DNA of 64,000 nucleotides from Sipunculus nudus (GCA_026874595.1 CM049306.1:43712019-43776018); one strand, 5' to 3'; positions 12,504 through 25,120 are shown, counted from the first letter of the stretch. Notes: generated from the letters alone by a model not told the origin. Translations and numbers: made by a program.

Positions 12504-15500
12504 GTTAGTTATACTGTATTGTATGAAATTTCAGGTTGATCAGAATCTCTGTTAAATGGAGCAGTTGAAAATAGTCACCCCTCAATGTCATGTTTGTTTC
12601 AGTTTATTGCCAATGTCTGAACTGTATCATCAGAAGATTTTAGGTGTTACAGATAAAAACAAGATTATTATGTTACAAGAATTGTTAAGTTTTCCCTCAG
12701 TCTCATCTGTTTTCAAAGTTTAAATTTATCGCCAATATCTGTATTTTTAAGAATACAATGTTAGGTGTTACAGATAACAATCAGATCACAATGCAACCAG
12801 TTATTGTTTAGTTTTTGTATCAGCTGATTGAGAGTCATCTGAGCCAACCTATCACTAGTATCAGCAGATCACTTCATTATCAACTGTTAACTTCATATCT
12901 TGAACTGTAGTCCCATTATTTTAAGTAGTGGTGGACTGTTTAATTAATAGTAGTCAAGATCTGCAAATATTTTATGCTGTGACATATATGAAACAAACAT
13001 CAGATAAAAAAAGAGAGATAAACGTACAGGAAAAATATTAAGAAATGCTTAAGGATGTTAGATTGTATTAATGCATCCTCTTTCTTTTAATTCCCAGACA
13101 TTCCAGCAACCCTTGTACAGAAGATTGGCCATCGGGGATCAGGACCTGATGGGTCTCTCAGCTTCCCCATTGGTATTACTGTCAGTCAGAACAAGAACGT
13201 TATCATTTGTGCAAATGGTCTGGATTGCGTCAAGGTTTTTAAACCGGATGGCTCACTGAAGCTCATCATTGGTCAGGCAGTAAGTTCATGCAGAACCTTT
13301 TTCATAATTTTTTATCCCAATGTCAGCACTATTACTTTTAGTGTAGATTCAGGCCCAGTTTAAACCTTGAAGATTGGTGGGTTCATGTTGGACTTCAGAG
13401 CTGAAGCATTGTGATTGAACTCAGCTAGAACCTCCACAAATTCAAAGTCATGAGTGAACTACATGAAACATGACTAAGGGACCATTCCTAGAACTGAGCA
13501 TTGAAATTCTCGAGGCTTAATATATAGTGACATTCTATACTTGATAGACCTTGTCACTCGTAGACCATTAAAAACACCTATGAAACATCATGAAACCTGC
13601 AGGTGTTTAATCTTAGATTATGTACCCTTTTCCTCCAGGTGTGTATTTATATTTATCATATAAACCTGAAGCTTTGAGAAAATATTAATCCCATTGTTAG
13701 AAAAACTGTTAACATGCATACATTACCATATATGGGTTCATCAAATATTCCTACTTTTGGTATTGCTGTACTAACCATTCTTTAGCAGTAATAAATAATA
13801 ATAGATAAATTATGATAATAAATTAGTAATAAATTTCCTCCAATACCAAATATATAGTTCATGGTGTGTGGCATCTTTGCTTCCTGATTTGTTTATCAGT
13901 TTGTTTCTGAAGAAATTATATCAAAACGTTCAGTGACTTCTTGAAAGAGACATGCATTGGGTGAAATTAGGCTGAGATTTTTTTTGTATTCATAAAACTT
14001 GTCATTCTTATATTTGATATACCAAACATAACCTTCATAGGTGAGAGGGATTTCAATTTGTCCAGCACAGATTCTGAATGAATTGTGACTGAAATTAATC
14101 TCCATTGTTAAATTTCAAGTATTTCATATAAATATGATTTATGTTCTGTTTTCTACACAGTATTTTCCCCAAAACCAGAATGTGATACCAGCTTGACATT
14201 AAAATACTGCATAGTTTGTATTTGCTTGTATATTCATGAAAACTGATAAACACTTAGTTTATTGCTATTAATTATTCAGACTGCTAATGATATTGTCAAA
14301 TGAAACTTGCTCCATTGATCTTCAACATATTTTCAGCCAAACCGGGTGTTCCGTCGACCGTCTGCTGTAGTTGTCAACAAAGCTGAGGAGATCTTTGTGA
14401 AAGATGACTATCAAATCCAAGTGTTTGACTCCAGTGGAAATTTTCTCCGAAATTTCGGGAAAGGGTTGCTGTTAAAGCCTTATGGTAAGGACAGCATGGA
14501 CATGCTGAACTAGTCATCTATCATTGTGTATCCTGTTGTCATATATCACTGGTTTAGTAGAAGATATAGTTCATTGAACAATAATTGATATGTTTGTATT
14601 TATATCTTAGGTCTATGAATTGCTTAGGGGACATGTGACACAATTTATTTACTAATTATTACCTCTGATTCTTGACTAACATTCATGATATTTTATTAGA
14701 GACATTTATCTAGCCTGAAAGTTTCTTCCCAGATGATTAACATTAATTAACTTATAAATTATGATATATCTATGAGGAATATTAATTAATTTATTAATTA
14801 TAATATACCTAATAATTTACATGGGAAAAGAAAAATATTTAAATATCATCCATTTGCCTGATGGCTGCACTAACATCTAAGAAGGGTGTATTAAAGTAAC
14901 TTCTTATGTTAAATAATAGAATTTACTCGGTCAGTAAGAAATATTCATTTATGATAAATGTTTTTGGTTCAGTTTAGTATTTAAATACAGTTCCTAAGAA
15001 GTACTCAAAATTGTATGAAGTTACTCTCAAACTGCCTGGAAAAGATGTTTACAATAAATTCAGTAATGATTCTTGTCTGTAGATAAGGGCGTGTATATTG
15101 CCCAGTTGGGTATGTAGATAAGTATCAGTTTGTTAAGTTGAGACTTGTTAAAGTTATCTGTTTTAATCACGTTTTATCTGCAGGATTGGCCTTCACACTG
15201 GAGAATGATCTGCTAGTGCTGGATCATGCCAGGAAGGCCACTTTGATCTTCACTCAGATGGGTAGCCTTGTGCGTGAGGTGTCATACGAACCTCTGGAGA
15301 GGCCGACAAGGCAGAGTAAATTCCGCTTCCTTCACGTCTACAGGAACAAGCTTGTTGTTGCGGATCTTGGTAAGACTCAATTCACAATCATAGCTTGTCA
15401 TTTCTATGCCTTTTCATTGAGCAACGTGAATCCTTTTGCAAAGTTATTGTTCAATAGGTCAGTCCTTTACCAAGATGACTTACTAGGGTCAGTCCTTCAC

Positions 15501-17839
15501 TCTTCAAAAGTGGCAAACTTTACTTAGTCCTCCTCCAAGGTGACCAATCCAGGTTAAACAGTCACACATAAATTTTGCACTCTGATTAATTTGAGGTTTT
15601 TATGGACTCATAATTTAAGAATATCTAAAAGATGAGTTTGCCTGTGTGATAGTCATAAATTATGTCGTAAGCAGATAAAAAGTCCTATTAACAGGCACCA
15701 GTTAGTTCTTCGAGTTTGCCCACACGATAGAGTTGCTCTTATTAGAGCATTATTAATCCGTGAGTCAACATTTTACAAGTGTGCCTCAAGTGTCAGCAAA
15801 AGAGATGTGTGGGTAACATTGCTGTGCACAATACCCATAACATGCAGAAGATTTAAGGTTTACTATGCTATCAAAACTGTCAAAGGAAGTAAAGGCATAA
15901 ACATCCTCAATCTGTAAATTAGCTGTTACTAGTGCTATACCCCAAATTAGGACAAGCAAATGTGGCATCCAGATTTTAGTGTTTGCGCAAAATGGTTGTC
16001 CACGTAATGGCTTTCAAGAAATTGAGAGAAATAGACAATATGAAAGCACTCTTAAGGACAGTGTCCAGGGGAGACTCTATCTGTAGAGACAGGTAGGTGA
16101 TAAGGGATATGTATCAGTGAAGTTTAGAGCGGTATAACACTTTTTTTGGACCATGCTCAAATCCTTAAATTAAATTCTAGCATCAAAGGATTTTAAAATA
16201 TTGCCTTGTTGTTATTATAAACACCTATCAGAATGCTAATCAAAGTGTTCACTTGATCCTGTAGGTGGCAGCCATGTCTGTATAACAGATATCAACACAG
16301 GAAGGCTTGTGGCAGTGATTGGCGAGCAGGGAACAAACCCAGGAGATTTCATAGAACCCTCAGGCATCACTATGGACCCAGAAGGCTACCTTCTTATTGC
16401 TGACAGCAAAAACAATCGCATTCAGGTAAGTTTACCATTTAACTGCCATGCTGAAGTTACTTTTAAAACTAGAGCTTCGATAAATCACAAAATAAAGTCA
16501 AATATTGCATTTTTATTGTCAGATGGCCCTAAATAAACACGTAAACAATATTTAATTATCCAGTTGAATGCAACGTTCAGCATTCATTAATCTCTTATAA
16601 CCATTAACCATTTATATAAGGCATGTGAGCTCAAAAGACATTGTTGAGAAATGAGGTGAATGTCACCTGAAGGGCTTATACATTGGATATGAATAATATT
16701 TATGAATTAAAGAAAATTATTAGGTAAAGTTATTTTTCATGAACAAGGAAGAGCAAATTAGCTTGGTATAAATTTTAATGTAAATTATATGTATCTCAGC
16801 ATGCGTCATAGCATGAGTGGAATATCATCAGACATTTTATAATGAGATAACTTATTGCTTACAGTCTAAGTTATACCATGACCACTCTTATGGCATGGCA
16901 GATATACAGGCAGATCATTATATAAATCTTAACTGGGAAAGACATAAAACTTGGGAGCTTGACTTAATCATTCATGTGCGTCTTAGCAGCATCTGTCAAA
17001 AAGTTAAGTGGGAAAAACGTGTTATTAGCCCAATTTACACTAGAAAAATGTGGAGCCCACTAGACCGGTCAAGAAAAATGTGGAGTGGGCTACATTTTAA
17101 CTTGCGTTCACATTGTACTGGACCAAGTGACGCTGTAGAGCGCGCTACCCTGTCAAGTTAGGCAGCATTGCACTTGGCCCAGGCTAGGATCTGCGTTGCG
17201 TTTACACACAGATAAATATACTGCAATCTAGCGTGGTCTAGATTGGATTCCCCCTTGCGCCCATGGGTAATTCAAGTCACATGACAGCGGAGTCTTGCTG
17301 GAGTGTGCTATATAGATAGTGCTCTTCACTTCTGTTCACACACATTCGAAGCACAAATGTAGACACCACCAGACGCTGTCTGGCATGCGCTAGTATGTAG
17401 AACCGACTCAAACCAATGGTCAAAATGTATTGGGCTCTAGACTGAAAATCCTCGAAGCTTGCATGTATAGGGGCTTGGCACACGCTAAAGGATGTAGAGT
17501 GCTCCAGAAAAACGTGTTAATTGGACTCATGTCATACAGGGAATGTGGTACACGGCAAAAATTGTTCAGTGCACACGGATTATGATATTGAATATCATCA
17601 TTTTAATAGTTTTGGGGATGTAAACATTAACTTCACATTCAGGGGAAATAAACAATACTCTGTTTCTATTTAAGGTATTTGACACAGAAGGAAAATACAT
17701 GTGCAAACTGATTCTTGATGAAGTGATCAGGCGGCCAGCAGACATTCACCTGACAGAAGACAACCGTCTGTTCATCGTCAACCTTCTGGAGCACTGCGTC
17801 AAAGTGTACAAACTGGGTAAACCAGGTGCTGCAACATAA
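10166..17839 (+). CDS. TRIM-type filamin/NHL-repeat protein with long disordered linker (six coding exons)
   Basis: Coding exons are 10166-12503, 13098-13279, 14337-14484, 15184-15369, 16265-16425 and 17675-17839. All junctions are AG/GT, phases join exactly, and the product is 1059 residues ending in TAA. Visible order: B-box-C-terminal-type coiled coil (about 1-150), one filamin-type immunoglobulin repeat (about 168-268, ending in the filamin-like GLYQLCISLFG...ESPHFILVEE pattern), a polar Ser/Lys-rich linker (about 270-780), and an NHL beta-propeller (about 780-1059). In known TRIM-NHL proteins the propeller binds RNA or protein and an N-terminal RING gives E3 ubiquitin ligase activity. 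Here no RING or B-box is seen. The ATG sits six bases after a splice acceptor in a strong AAACCATGG context, so exon 1 is probably untranslated, but an upstream coding exon cannot be excluded. The linker is far longer than in TRIM2/3-like proteins. Orthology is not assigned. Confidence 0.88.
12600..12820 (+). repeat. Intronic duplication, about 125-bp unit x2
   Basis: TTATTGCCAATGTCTG (12602) and TTATCGCCAATATCTG (12727) start two diverged copies that share TTAGGTGTTACAGATAA. Located in intron 1 of the TRIM-NHL coding region. Confidence 0.7.
13098..13279 (+). CDS. TRIM-NHL gene, coding exon 2 (first NHL blade)
   Basis: Acceptor TTCCCAG ends at 13097 and donor GTAAGT starts at 13280. Enters in phase 1 (completing Asp) and leaves in phase 0. 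Encodes residues 780-840, with IGHRGSGPDGSLSFPIGITV followed by a Val-rich strand and CVKVFKPDGS, the typical NHL blade layout. Confidence 0.9.
14337..14484 (+). CDS. TRIM-NHL gene, coding exon 3 (second NHL blade)
   Basis: Acceptor ATTTTCAG ends at 14336; donor GTAAGG starts at 14485. Encodes roughly residues 841-890 with RRPSAVVVNKAEEIFVKD then YQIQVFDSSGNFLRNFG, matching the strand pattern of an NHL repeat. Ends in phase 1. Confidence 0.9.
15184..15369 (+). CDS. TRIM-NHL gene, coding exon 4 (NHL propeller)
   Basis: Acceptor TTATCTGCAG ends at 15183; donor GTAAGA starts at 15370. Phase 1 in and out. Encodes GLAFTLENDLLVLDHARKA followed by an Arg-rich loop and FRFLHVYRNKLVVADLG. More diverged from the NHL consensus than the exon 5/6 blade. 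Confidence 0.88.
16265..16425 (+). CDS. TRIM-NHL gene, coding exon 5 (best-conserved NHL blade)
   Basis: Acceptor TCCTGTAG ends at 16264; donor GTAAGT starts at 16426. Encodes residues 952-1005, including SGITMDPEGYLLIADSKNNR (984-1003) and IQ, which with VFDTEGKY from the next exon forms the textbook NHL repeat. This blade is the clearest evidence for the family. Confidence 0.93.
17027..17527. mobile_element. MITE with AGCCCAATTTACAC ends
   Basis: Left AGCCCAATTTACAC and complement of the right end AGTCCAATTAACAC match at 12 of 14 positions. The interior is unusually CpG-rich compared with the surrounding intron of the TRIM-NHL gene. Target duplication not resolved. Confidence 0.5.
17675..17839 (+). 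CDS. TRIM-NHL gene, last coding exon
   Basis: Acceptor CTATTTAAG ends at 17674. Encodes residues 1006-1059, from VFDTEGKYMCKLILDE through a final blade (PADIHLTEDNRLFIVNLL, then CVKVYKLG), and stops at TAA 17837-17839. The C-terminal strand closes the propeller as in other NHL proteins (family knowledge). Confidence 0.9.
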   Translation, partial: VFDTEGKYMCKLILDEVIRRPADIHLTEDNRLFIVNLLEHCVKVYKLGKPGAAT

Positions 17840-18835
17840 GGAAAGTGCTAATACAGACTGCTTCTGAAGCTTTTGTATATAATAGCTAACCAGCTGATGT
17901 ATAGAGTGTAAACCATTACGGAGCATAGCTTGTAGTGATGGTTTTGTGTTTACTTCAGGCAGACACCAGGTCATATTAAATGCTTATCTGAAGCAAGGAT
18001 AAAATTTACTAACAGTTTGTCACTGGCGCCACACTTTGGCAGGTCTTTTGATGATTCTGTACCTATTGTGTTCACAACTTGGTGCTTCTCTGACATCGAA
18101 AATGATACCTGAACTGCTCGGTATTTGCTCTTATGGACAATGATGTAATGAAGACACCGGGATGCTTAACTGATGGATGATATTCATTGTGTTTACCTGA
18201 CTTGATCACTGCCGAATGCTATCTTTATGTCGACATGATATGTTGACCGTTGGATTCTACTGTTATGTTGACATGATGCTTTGACAGCTGGATGCTACCT
18301 TTATGTTGACATGTGTTGACAGTTGGATGCTACCTTTATGTTGACATGAAATGATGACAGTTGGATGCTACCTTTATGTTGACATGAAATGATGACAGTT
18401 GGATGCTACCTTTATGTTGACATGAAATGTTGACAGTTGGATGCTACCTTTATGTTGACATGAAATGTTGACAGTTGGATGCTACCTTTATGTTGACACC
18501 AAAATATTGTGAGATAAGGTTTTCCTTTTTGTTGACATTAATTTGTTGACAGTGGATGCTTGCATTTCATTGACATAATTTGTCAAAGTCTAATGCTTTC
18601 TGCATTATGACAGTAATTTGTTGATATTTTGATATTTTCTTCACATCAACATGATATGATGACCAGACAGTTGCTTCATGTGACATTGATTTTTGATAAT
18701 TTAATTTTCCCTTTTCTGTTTGAACAGAGATTTTGTTTTGTACCTTGATACTGATTTAATATTGATTGCTAATTTTATATTTGTGCAGATAGTGTTTATT
18801 GGATGATAGACCTGTCAAGTAACATTTTAAATAAA
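17840..18835 (+). other. Probable 3' UTR of the TRIM-NHL gene with AATAAA signal
   Basis: The first AATAAA after the stop codon is at 18830-18835, so a 3' UTR of about 1 kb is likely. It contains a 38-bp minisatellite (separate entry). Transcript data are needed to fix the real end. Confidence 0.5.
18228..18503 (+). repeat. 38-bp minisatellite in the TRIM-NHL 3' UTR
   Basis: About seven tandem copies of a 38-bp unit containing GATGCTACCTTTATGTTGAC. Exact spacing is 38 bp between 18326, 18364 and 18402. The core copies are nearly identical, while copies on both flanks (to about 18140 and 18680) decay progressively, as expected for turnover from the centre. Confidence 0.9.
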
Positions 18836-21068
18836 AATCAAGCCAGAAGTCTCTGACTTGTAACAAGTGGAAGTTATTTTTTTCAGGCTTCTGTCACTAA
18901 ATTTATTCATGTAATTTTAAAGAAGATTGGAAGCTGACCAATGAGAATAACTCAGGTCAAGATGTTCCATTGCAAACAAAATTTAACAAGCTCAAAACTA
19001 GCTTTCAGTTTCAAGACAATTTATTACAAGACATTAGCTTTAAAACCAGTTGCCCACAACAAAATAGCTCACTTTACAGATGATTGCTCACAAGACAACT
19101 GCTCAGTCTTTTAAAGAGAAAGATGACATCTGCTCACAGTTCAGCTGAATTTTCGCTCAGGGAAATTGTATGAAAAATGTAAATCATGGTGTTGCAAATA
19201 TTAGCTGCACATCACATCTAAATGACATTAGGTGAAAAGCCATGAGCTGTCATTAACACTAGAAACAATATTGTTACATGTAATAAATTGAAACCATTCC
19301 AGTTTTTATCTCAGCTGACTTAAAGTTACCTGAGCTATAGCGATTACCCTTTGTCCTCATCCATCTCTGCTTCTGACTGTCCATTAGTCAACAATGCACA
19401 CGTCACCATTGAATATAGAAACTTCAAAATAAATCCAAGGAAGCCCTGCACAAATCCCCTTAGGTCACCAATATTCTGTGTGCTATGGGGCAAAATAATG
19501 ATCTTGAGATTCCTCAAACATCAGACTTGTCTGAGTGTCCATGAGTGTGCAACAAATATTTTGTGTTGCTTTAAAAAATTGAAATAATGGTATGCTAAAT
19601 TTGGACATAATTGGACGTGTGTATTCTTAGAATTAAATTGCAAAACACTTTTGAGCACCTTGCATTTTAAGATCCCTGTCAGTTACAAAAGCGAAAATTC
19701 TAGGGCTAGGATTTTGTCAGCTTGTTAAAGCTGCCCAATCACCTAACTTTTGAAAAAGAATTTATGCGAGTTCTGACTTTCTCTGTGTATATATTAATGA
19801 TTCAAGGATAATTGTGGTTATGAAAAGTTATTATGATGCATTTGTGAAGGATGTGTGTACTTATTTATCAACAACATGATTGTAAAGACAGCTGTGTTGA
19901 CAAACGGGGAAAAACATGTAACCTAAAGTGGTAGGTTGCATATATGAGGAGATAGAAAGGTGACTTATTGCAAAACGCCATTTGCAAAGCTCTGTCTTTT
20001 TATGACTTGCTGCCACATGCACTTTTTATACAGCTGTCAAATGACGGGAGTATTATGGTATACCGATCATCCATTTGTCCGTCCATTAACTTTTAGTGTT
20101 GCCGCGATAACTTTTCGGGGCTCTGATGGATTTTCCTTAAATTAATATTAATTAATTATAATATTATATTTTACTTGAGTTTGATTATGGTCAACATCCA
20201 TGCATAATTACTAAGGTCACAGGTAACAGGGCTACTTATTGGTGTTGCCGCGATATCTTTTGAAAAATATGAAGGATTTTGATAAAACTCATCAGAAATG
20301 TTAATCAATAAAATATCTCTACTAAGTTTGATTTAAATCCATGCATAATTAATGAGGTCAGAGGTCATTGCACTAGAGGCACCATGGTGTCTCACCAAAA
20401 ATCCTATGGATTTACATGAAACTCAGTTTTACCAATAAAAGTTTCTCACCTGAATTACCATCTCTTCAAAACTCGCTCATATTTAATGAGGTCCTTCCGT
20501 TTATTTGAACCCCAAGGCTTGACCACTTTTTTTTCCTGTTGCTGAACATGTCCCAAATATTTAACCTTTGATTGTGCAGGTATAAATATACTTCCAGATA
20601 TTGCTGTGCTAGGGCTTTTAACAATTTGAGGTAAAATAATTGATTATAAATTGGAATACGTACCCTTCTAATATCATAATAGGGAAATTAACAGCAAATA
20701 ACCAAAATAGGAAAAATAAAATATATATTGTTTTAGATATAGTTTAGGTTATAGTTAAGGATGAGTTGTATCCATATTTATTAGTAGTGTTCCAAATATG
20801 ACAATACCACATGCGAAGTATAGCCTGAACCATATCAACATGACATATAAGTTTATATCAGTCTATTGATGAATTGATCCAGCCCTATAAATTTTTCAAG
20901 AAAAGCAGTAGTTGTTGACATCACATAAGTTTGCTAACATAACTCACTGTGACCAGTATCCAGAAATACACTTTTTGAGGTGTGACCTGTGGTGAACTAC
21001 TTCCTGCAAACCAAAATTGTTGAAACTTCACACACATAAGCTTAAAGATCAGTACTAACATTTCAGCT
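18836..21068. other. Intergenic, decayed family A-style repeats
   Basis: 19305-19370 resembles a family A 5' end (CTCAGCTGACTTAAAGTTACCTGAGCTATAG, degraded arms). 20090-20500 contains several GTTGCCGCGATA and ATGCATAATTAATGAGGTCA phrases. No coding evidence. Confidence 0.4.
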
Positions 21069-22640
21069 TTTTAGCCCTCCGTGTTTATAGGCTGATGGGC
21101 TAATTGTCTATTGTCATCATCCATGCTGTCCCTCCAGCCTCTGTTCACTTTAACCTTGTGAACCGGATATCTCAAAAAGAATTAAACTTAGGTGCTTTAT
21201 TTCTTCAGGGTAAGTGCATATTAACAGAATCTTAGTCAAGTTGGAAGATGGGTCACCTTGGCCTCCTTTCAAGGTCACATAGCTACTTGTAGAAAAAATA
21301 TCTTACAATCTTATTTTTTTGGGAACCAATAAATAAATCATAATGGAACATGGTATGATTATGGGCCTAGCTGATCTGTAACTGCTGCACCAAGTTGTTG
21401 GTGCCACCTTCAATATCTTAAGTTAAATGATTTGAATAAGATCAAGGTGAAAAAAAAAACAGGTGCAAATCTGTCTCCTGGCAATTACTGTGCTGATAAT
21501 TAAGTTTTTGGAAAATTGCTCATTTTTGAGATTTAATACAACACATAGAAGAGAGAAATAAATAGATGTGTGTAATTGCTTAGAGATTGCAAACTTAAAC
21601 CCCTGCCCCCTTGAACCCCTGCCCTCAGATTATCTGCAAGTGAGCAGTCATAGGGATAACTCAAATTTATGTAAGTACCGGTAGCTTCAAAATAAGGATA
21701 AGGTTCAGAATTAACATTCATTCATCCCAAGCACATTATACCTGTTAATATTACTCTGACCAAAGGTCAGTTTTGAGAAATCAGCCATATTGGAGATCTA
21801 GTGCAAACATTGGTAGACCTAAGTGATAATTGAGAATCAGCTAGTGTGTGTGCAAATGCGACCTTGGAATTAAGGTCATGGTCTAAAAGAAAGCTCACCT
21901 ATGACTAATATCATGCCAAAAAGTCAATTTTTTAAAATTGGCCATATTGGAGATCCAGAGCAAACTTGGGCAGAAGAATGAAAAAAAAAAAAATTTTTTT
22001 AAAAATGTGTAATTAATACATGTACTTTTGTGTGTGTGTGTTGGGGGGGGGGGGTTCAGAAATGGCTCACAAGAGTATGAATCTGTTAGTTAGGGATTAA
22101 GGGTTTTTGAAATGCATGTTGCATCCTTCTTTACATGTGCTTTTGGTGAAAATGGCTCATATCTCCAGAGTGGTTCAAGGTATAAGTCTTAAATTTGGCA
22201 TGTTTATCCATCTTGGGAAATTTTCTCATAAACCAGACAGATGGCGCCACCTTCCTGCCTGTTTCTGTAGTATAAAATAATGCTCTTTTCTTCGAAGTAG
22301 TGTGCCGTATTGGTCTGAAATTTTACATGTCCATAGATCTTGGACTCCTCCACTGGCACTCAAGACGTTGCGCTGTCTGCAATCGTTTGGTCATGTGGCA
22401 TCCATCCATACATTTGTTAAGGTGAAAATTGCTCATATCCGAGAAGTTGTTCAAGGTGTTGGTCTGCAATTTGGCATGTACATCCATCTTGGAGAGTTTT
22501 CTTGTCAACCAGGCAGGTTGGAACTGGAATAGGAGTGTTTTGAGTAGAATCAAGGATACAGAAATGAACTAACCAACCCCTGAAAGCCTATTCCCCCACT
22601 GATAAGCCTCCCCCTGCTGGAGAAAGCTTAAATAATGGCC
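21069..22640 (+). repeat. Degenerate family B/D-like repeats
   Basis: A family B 5' end (AGCCCTC at 21073, GGCTGATGGGCT following) begins the block. It continues into D-like units with GCTCATATC, GGTTCAAGGT and the GATGGCGCCACC palindrome near 22241. No intact B 3' end was found. Confidence 0.5.
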
Positions 22641-23149
22641 AGTTTATACACCTTTTTAATTGAGTTTTTGTTAAAGATCGGAGCATATTTATTTTCCTTC
22701 AGGTTCAAGTCTCTTGAAAGATGGCACAAATGATCATATGAAGGCTTACAAAGGGTTTGATACTGTATGGTTGAACTGCATGGCTAACCAGAGGTCAGGG
22801 AAAGGAAATCATAAAGAAAGATTCCAACTCCTTACCAACAACTTTATCATCACTCAGTTGGTAACCCTAGAACAGAAAACATGACAGGAGAAATAACAAT
22901 TAAAAACTACTTGCATGTTATTGAAATATAACTGGTATTATAAACTGGTGAATGTGAAGGATATTGTGCCCTATCAAGGTCAAATTTCAGGGTCAAAAGT
23001 CAGATTGGGTCAAATTTTATTATTTAAGAAATGAATCCAAACAATATACTTTTATATGAAATATATGTCAGATTAATTTGTTGGCTTAACTTTTCCTTTA
23101 TTTTGGTCCAGATCAGGTCACTAACCTATACATGTATCTGCTGTGGCCT

Positions 23150-23197
23150 TTGTAGTGTGTCAGGTTCAACTGAGCATCATGGCACATGGGTCACTTG
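23150..23197 (+). mobile_element. Family A 3' terminus (isolated or part of a decayed copy)
   Basis: AACTGAGCATCATGGCACATGGGTCACTTGTT ends here with CTTG at 23194-23197. A degenerate family A 5' end occurs at about 19305, so a decayed copy interrupted by other repeats is possible. Confidence 0.4.
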
Positions 23198-23731
23198 TTA
23201 ATCTAGTTTAATTTTATTTTGATGATTGGACTTAACATAGTGTCTTTTTATCCATTCATTTGTGATTAAGGTAGTTAATTTTGTTGTCAGTGAAACTACT
23301 TTGTGAGTATCAGGCAAATTTCTCTTTCCTAATGATGATTGAAGGTTGTAGTCTTGTGGGCAGTTGTCTGCACACAACTTTGTCCTTTACCACAGGCTGC
23401 ATCCTATACTTGTAAATTGATGACATGTCACCCTCAAATACAGGCTATCCCCAAATTATCTGATACTTGCAAAATGCTTACCAACAATTAATGTGGAAAT
23501 GCCAATGATTTGTCCATTTTTATGGGTTCCAAAACCTGTAGGGCAGGCACAGTATATCAGTTATTGCAAGAGAATGGATATGAAAATTGGTGAGTCTGTC
23601 AGACTAGAATAAATGCTTGAATGCCTCTGACGAGAATGAAATGATTACTGATGGCTTTGACAAAACTGACATAAAAAGCTAATGCAGTTTTCATGAGCTA
23701 GTACAGCAAACCAAACAACTTCTTAGTTATT

Positions 23732-24846
23732 GTATCCCCAGACAAAGTCGGGATACTATGGTTTCACGAGGGTCCCGCTGACGCCGCCGCCGCAGAAAAA
23801 CCTTTTGAGCGGGATAACTCAAAAAATATTTCACTGATCTTTTTCAAACTGTACATTTGTATAGATATAGGTAAGGGGACGAAGCCTATTTAAAATGGGG
23901 TCATGACCTATGCAAGGAGAGTGACCTTGACCTTGAATAAGTCCATTTTTGCTGAAAAAAACACAAATTCTTAAATATCTCAAGTAAGCTTGCATGGACT
24001 GGTCCAAAAATCAAGGTGACCAAAGATCTTTGATAGCCTTGTGATATACCGGAAACTGGTGGCACCACCTATTATCCTTTTCTTGTTTTTACGCCTTTTA
24101 ATACTCCCATAATTGCCACTTGACAGTACTGTAAGCATTATAAGTCAAAAACTAATGGACAGATTTCTTTCATATTATGCACATGTAGAGAGATTGGTTA
24201 TGGGATGAGGTCTATTTACAGTTGGGTCATGACCTTTACCATGAGAGTGGCCTTGACCTTTAATGTGTCCATATTTGATGAAAATCACACACCACTAATG
24301 ATATTTCCAGTGTTGATAGCCATATGGATTTCAAACATGACTTATGTATGGCCCATCACTAAAGTAAGAACCCTATAGGTTCTAGGGTCATGAGGTCAAA
24401 GGTCAAGGTCACCGGACTCGCATCTTAAAAGATACTGTGGATGCATTTAAGCAAAACTTTCATCCCAGGTCTTCCATCTTGAATATAAAGCTCACTTGCC
24501 AATAGTGGATGATCCATATCAATTTTGGGGTCACAAGGTCAAAGGTCAAGGCCACAGGAGCTATCTGTCAAAAAATTAGCTTTTGGATGATAATTCCTGC
24601 TTTTATTGATGTATAGATTTCAAACTTGACTTATATTGTCCCATTGAAAAAGCAAGACCCCAATTGATTTTGGGATGATGAGGTCAAAGGTCAAGGTCAC
24701 AGGACCAACATCTTCAAAAAGATTGTGGATTGATAGAAGGAAGAAACAATAATTGCTTGCCAAGTGTCAGTATGTGCTGCTAAAAATGGTGGCCTATTCT
24801 TAAAGGGGGGGGGGGGGGGGGCGTACTATGTCTGGGGATACTCTAG
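23732..24846 (+). mobile_element. Family C HINE-like element, copy 1 (complete ends)
   Basis: Starts with arms GTATCCC (23732-23738) and GGGATAC (23750-23756). Near the 3' end GTCTGGGGATAC is an inverted copy of GTATCCCCAGAC, then CTAG (24843-24846) and TT. Interior has about three 144-bp monomers carrying AGGTCAAAGGTCAAGG and one GGTGGCACCACC. A run of G precedes the 3' inverted repeat. The small terminal hairpin seen in copy 2 is deleted here. Confidence 0.72.
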
Positions 24847-24984
24847 TTCTTTATGTGTTCAGTATAGAAAATACTCCAGCTAAGAATTTTAGTCTATCAA
24901 GGTAAATTAGGGCAGATCAAGTGCAGATGATACTTGTAGCTTTCTTGTTGGTTGCAGTAAAATATAGTCTACTAGCAACTACCC

Positions 24985-25120
24985 ATGCTACGCACAGTTT
25001 AGGGCAAATACGACAATCCGTGCGGTGGTATCGGAAATCCATGGAAAATCCGGAGATATGGAAAATCACACAAATCGCTTTACGCTATCAATATATAGAT
25101 CTAATATATCTATTGTGTTG
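24985..25120 (+). repeat. Direct repeat unit, left copy (TACGCTATCAATATATAGAT end)
   Basis: Shares AATCCGTGCGGTGGTATCGG and AAATCGCTTTACGCTAT with 26400-26520 in the same orientation. The pair brackets about 1.3 kb that includes a Harbinger-like MITE. Family unknown. Confidence 0.5.

Noticed and set aside
17277-17483. Short frame in the CpG-rich intron segment as an extra exon
   Set aside because: It lies inside the 17027-17527 MITE and has no phase-compatible splice sites.
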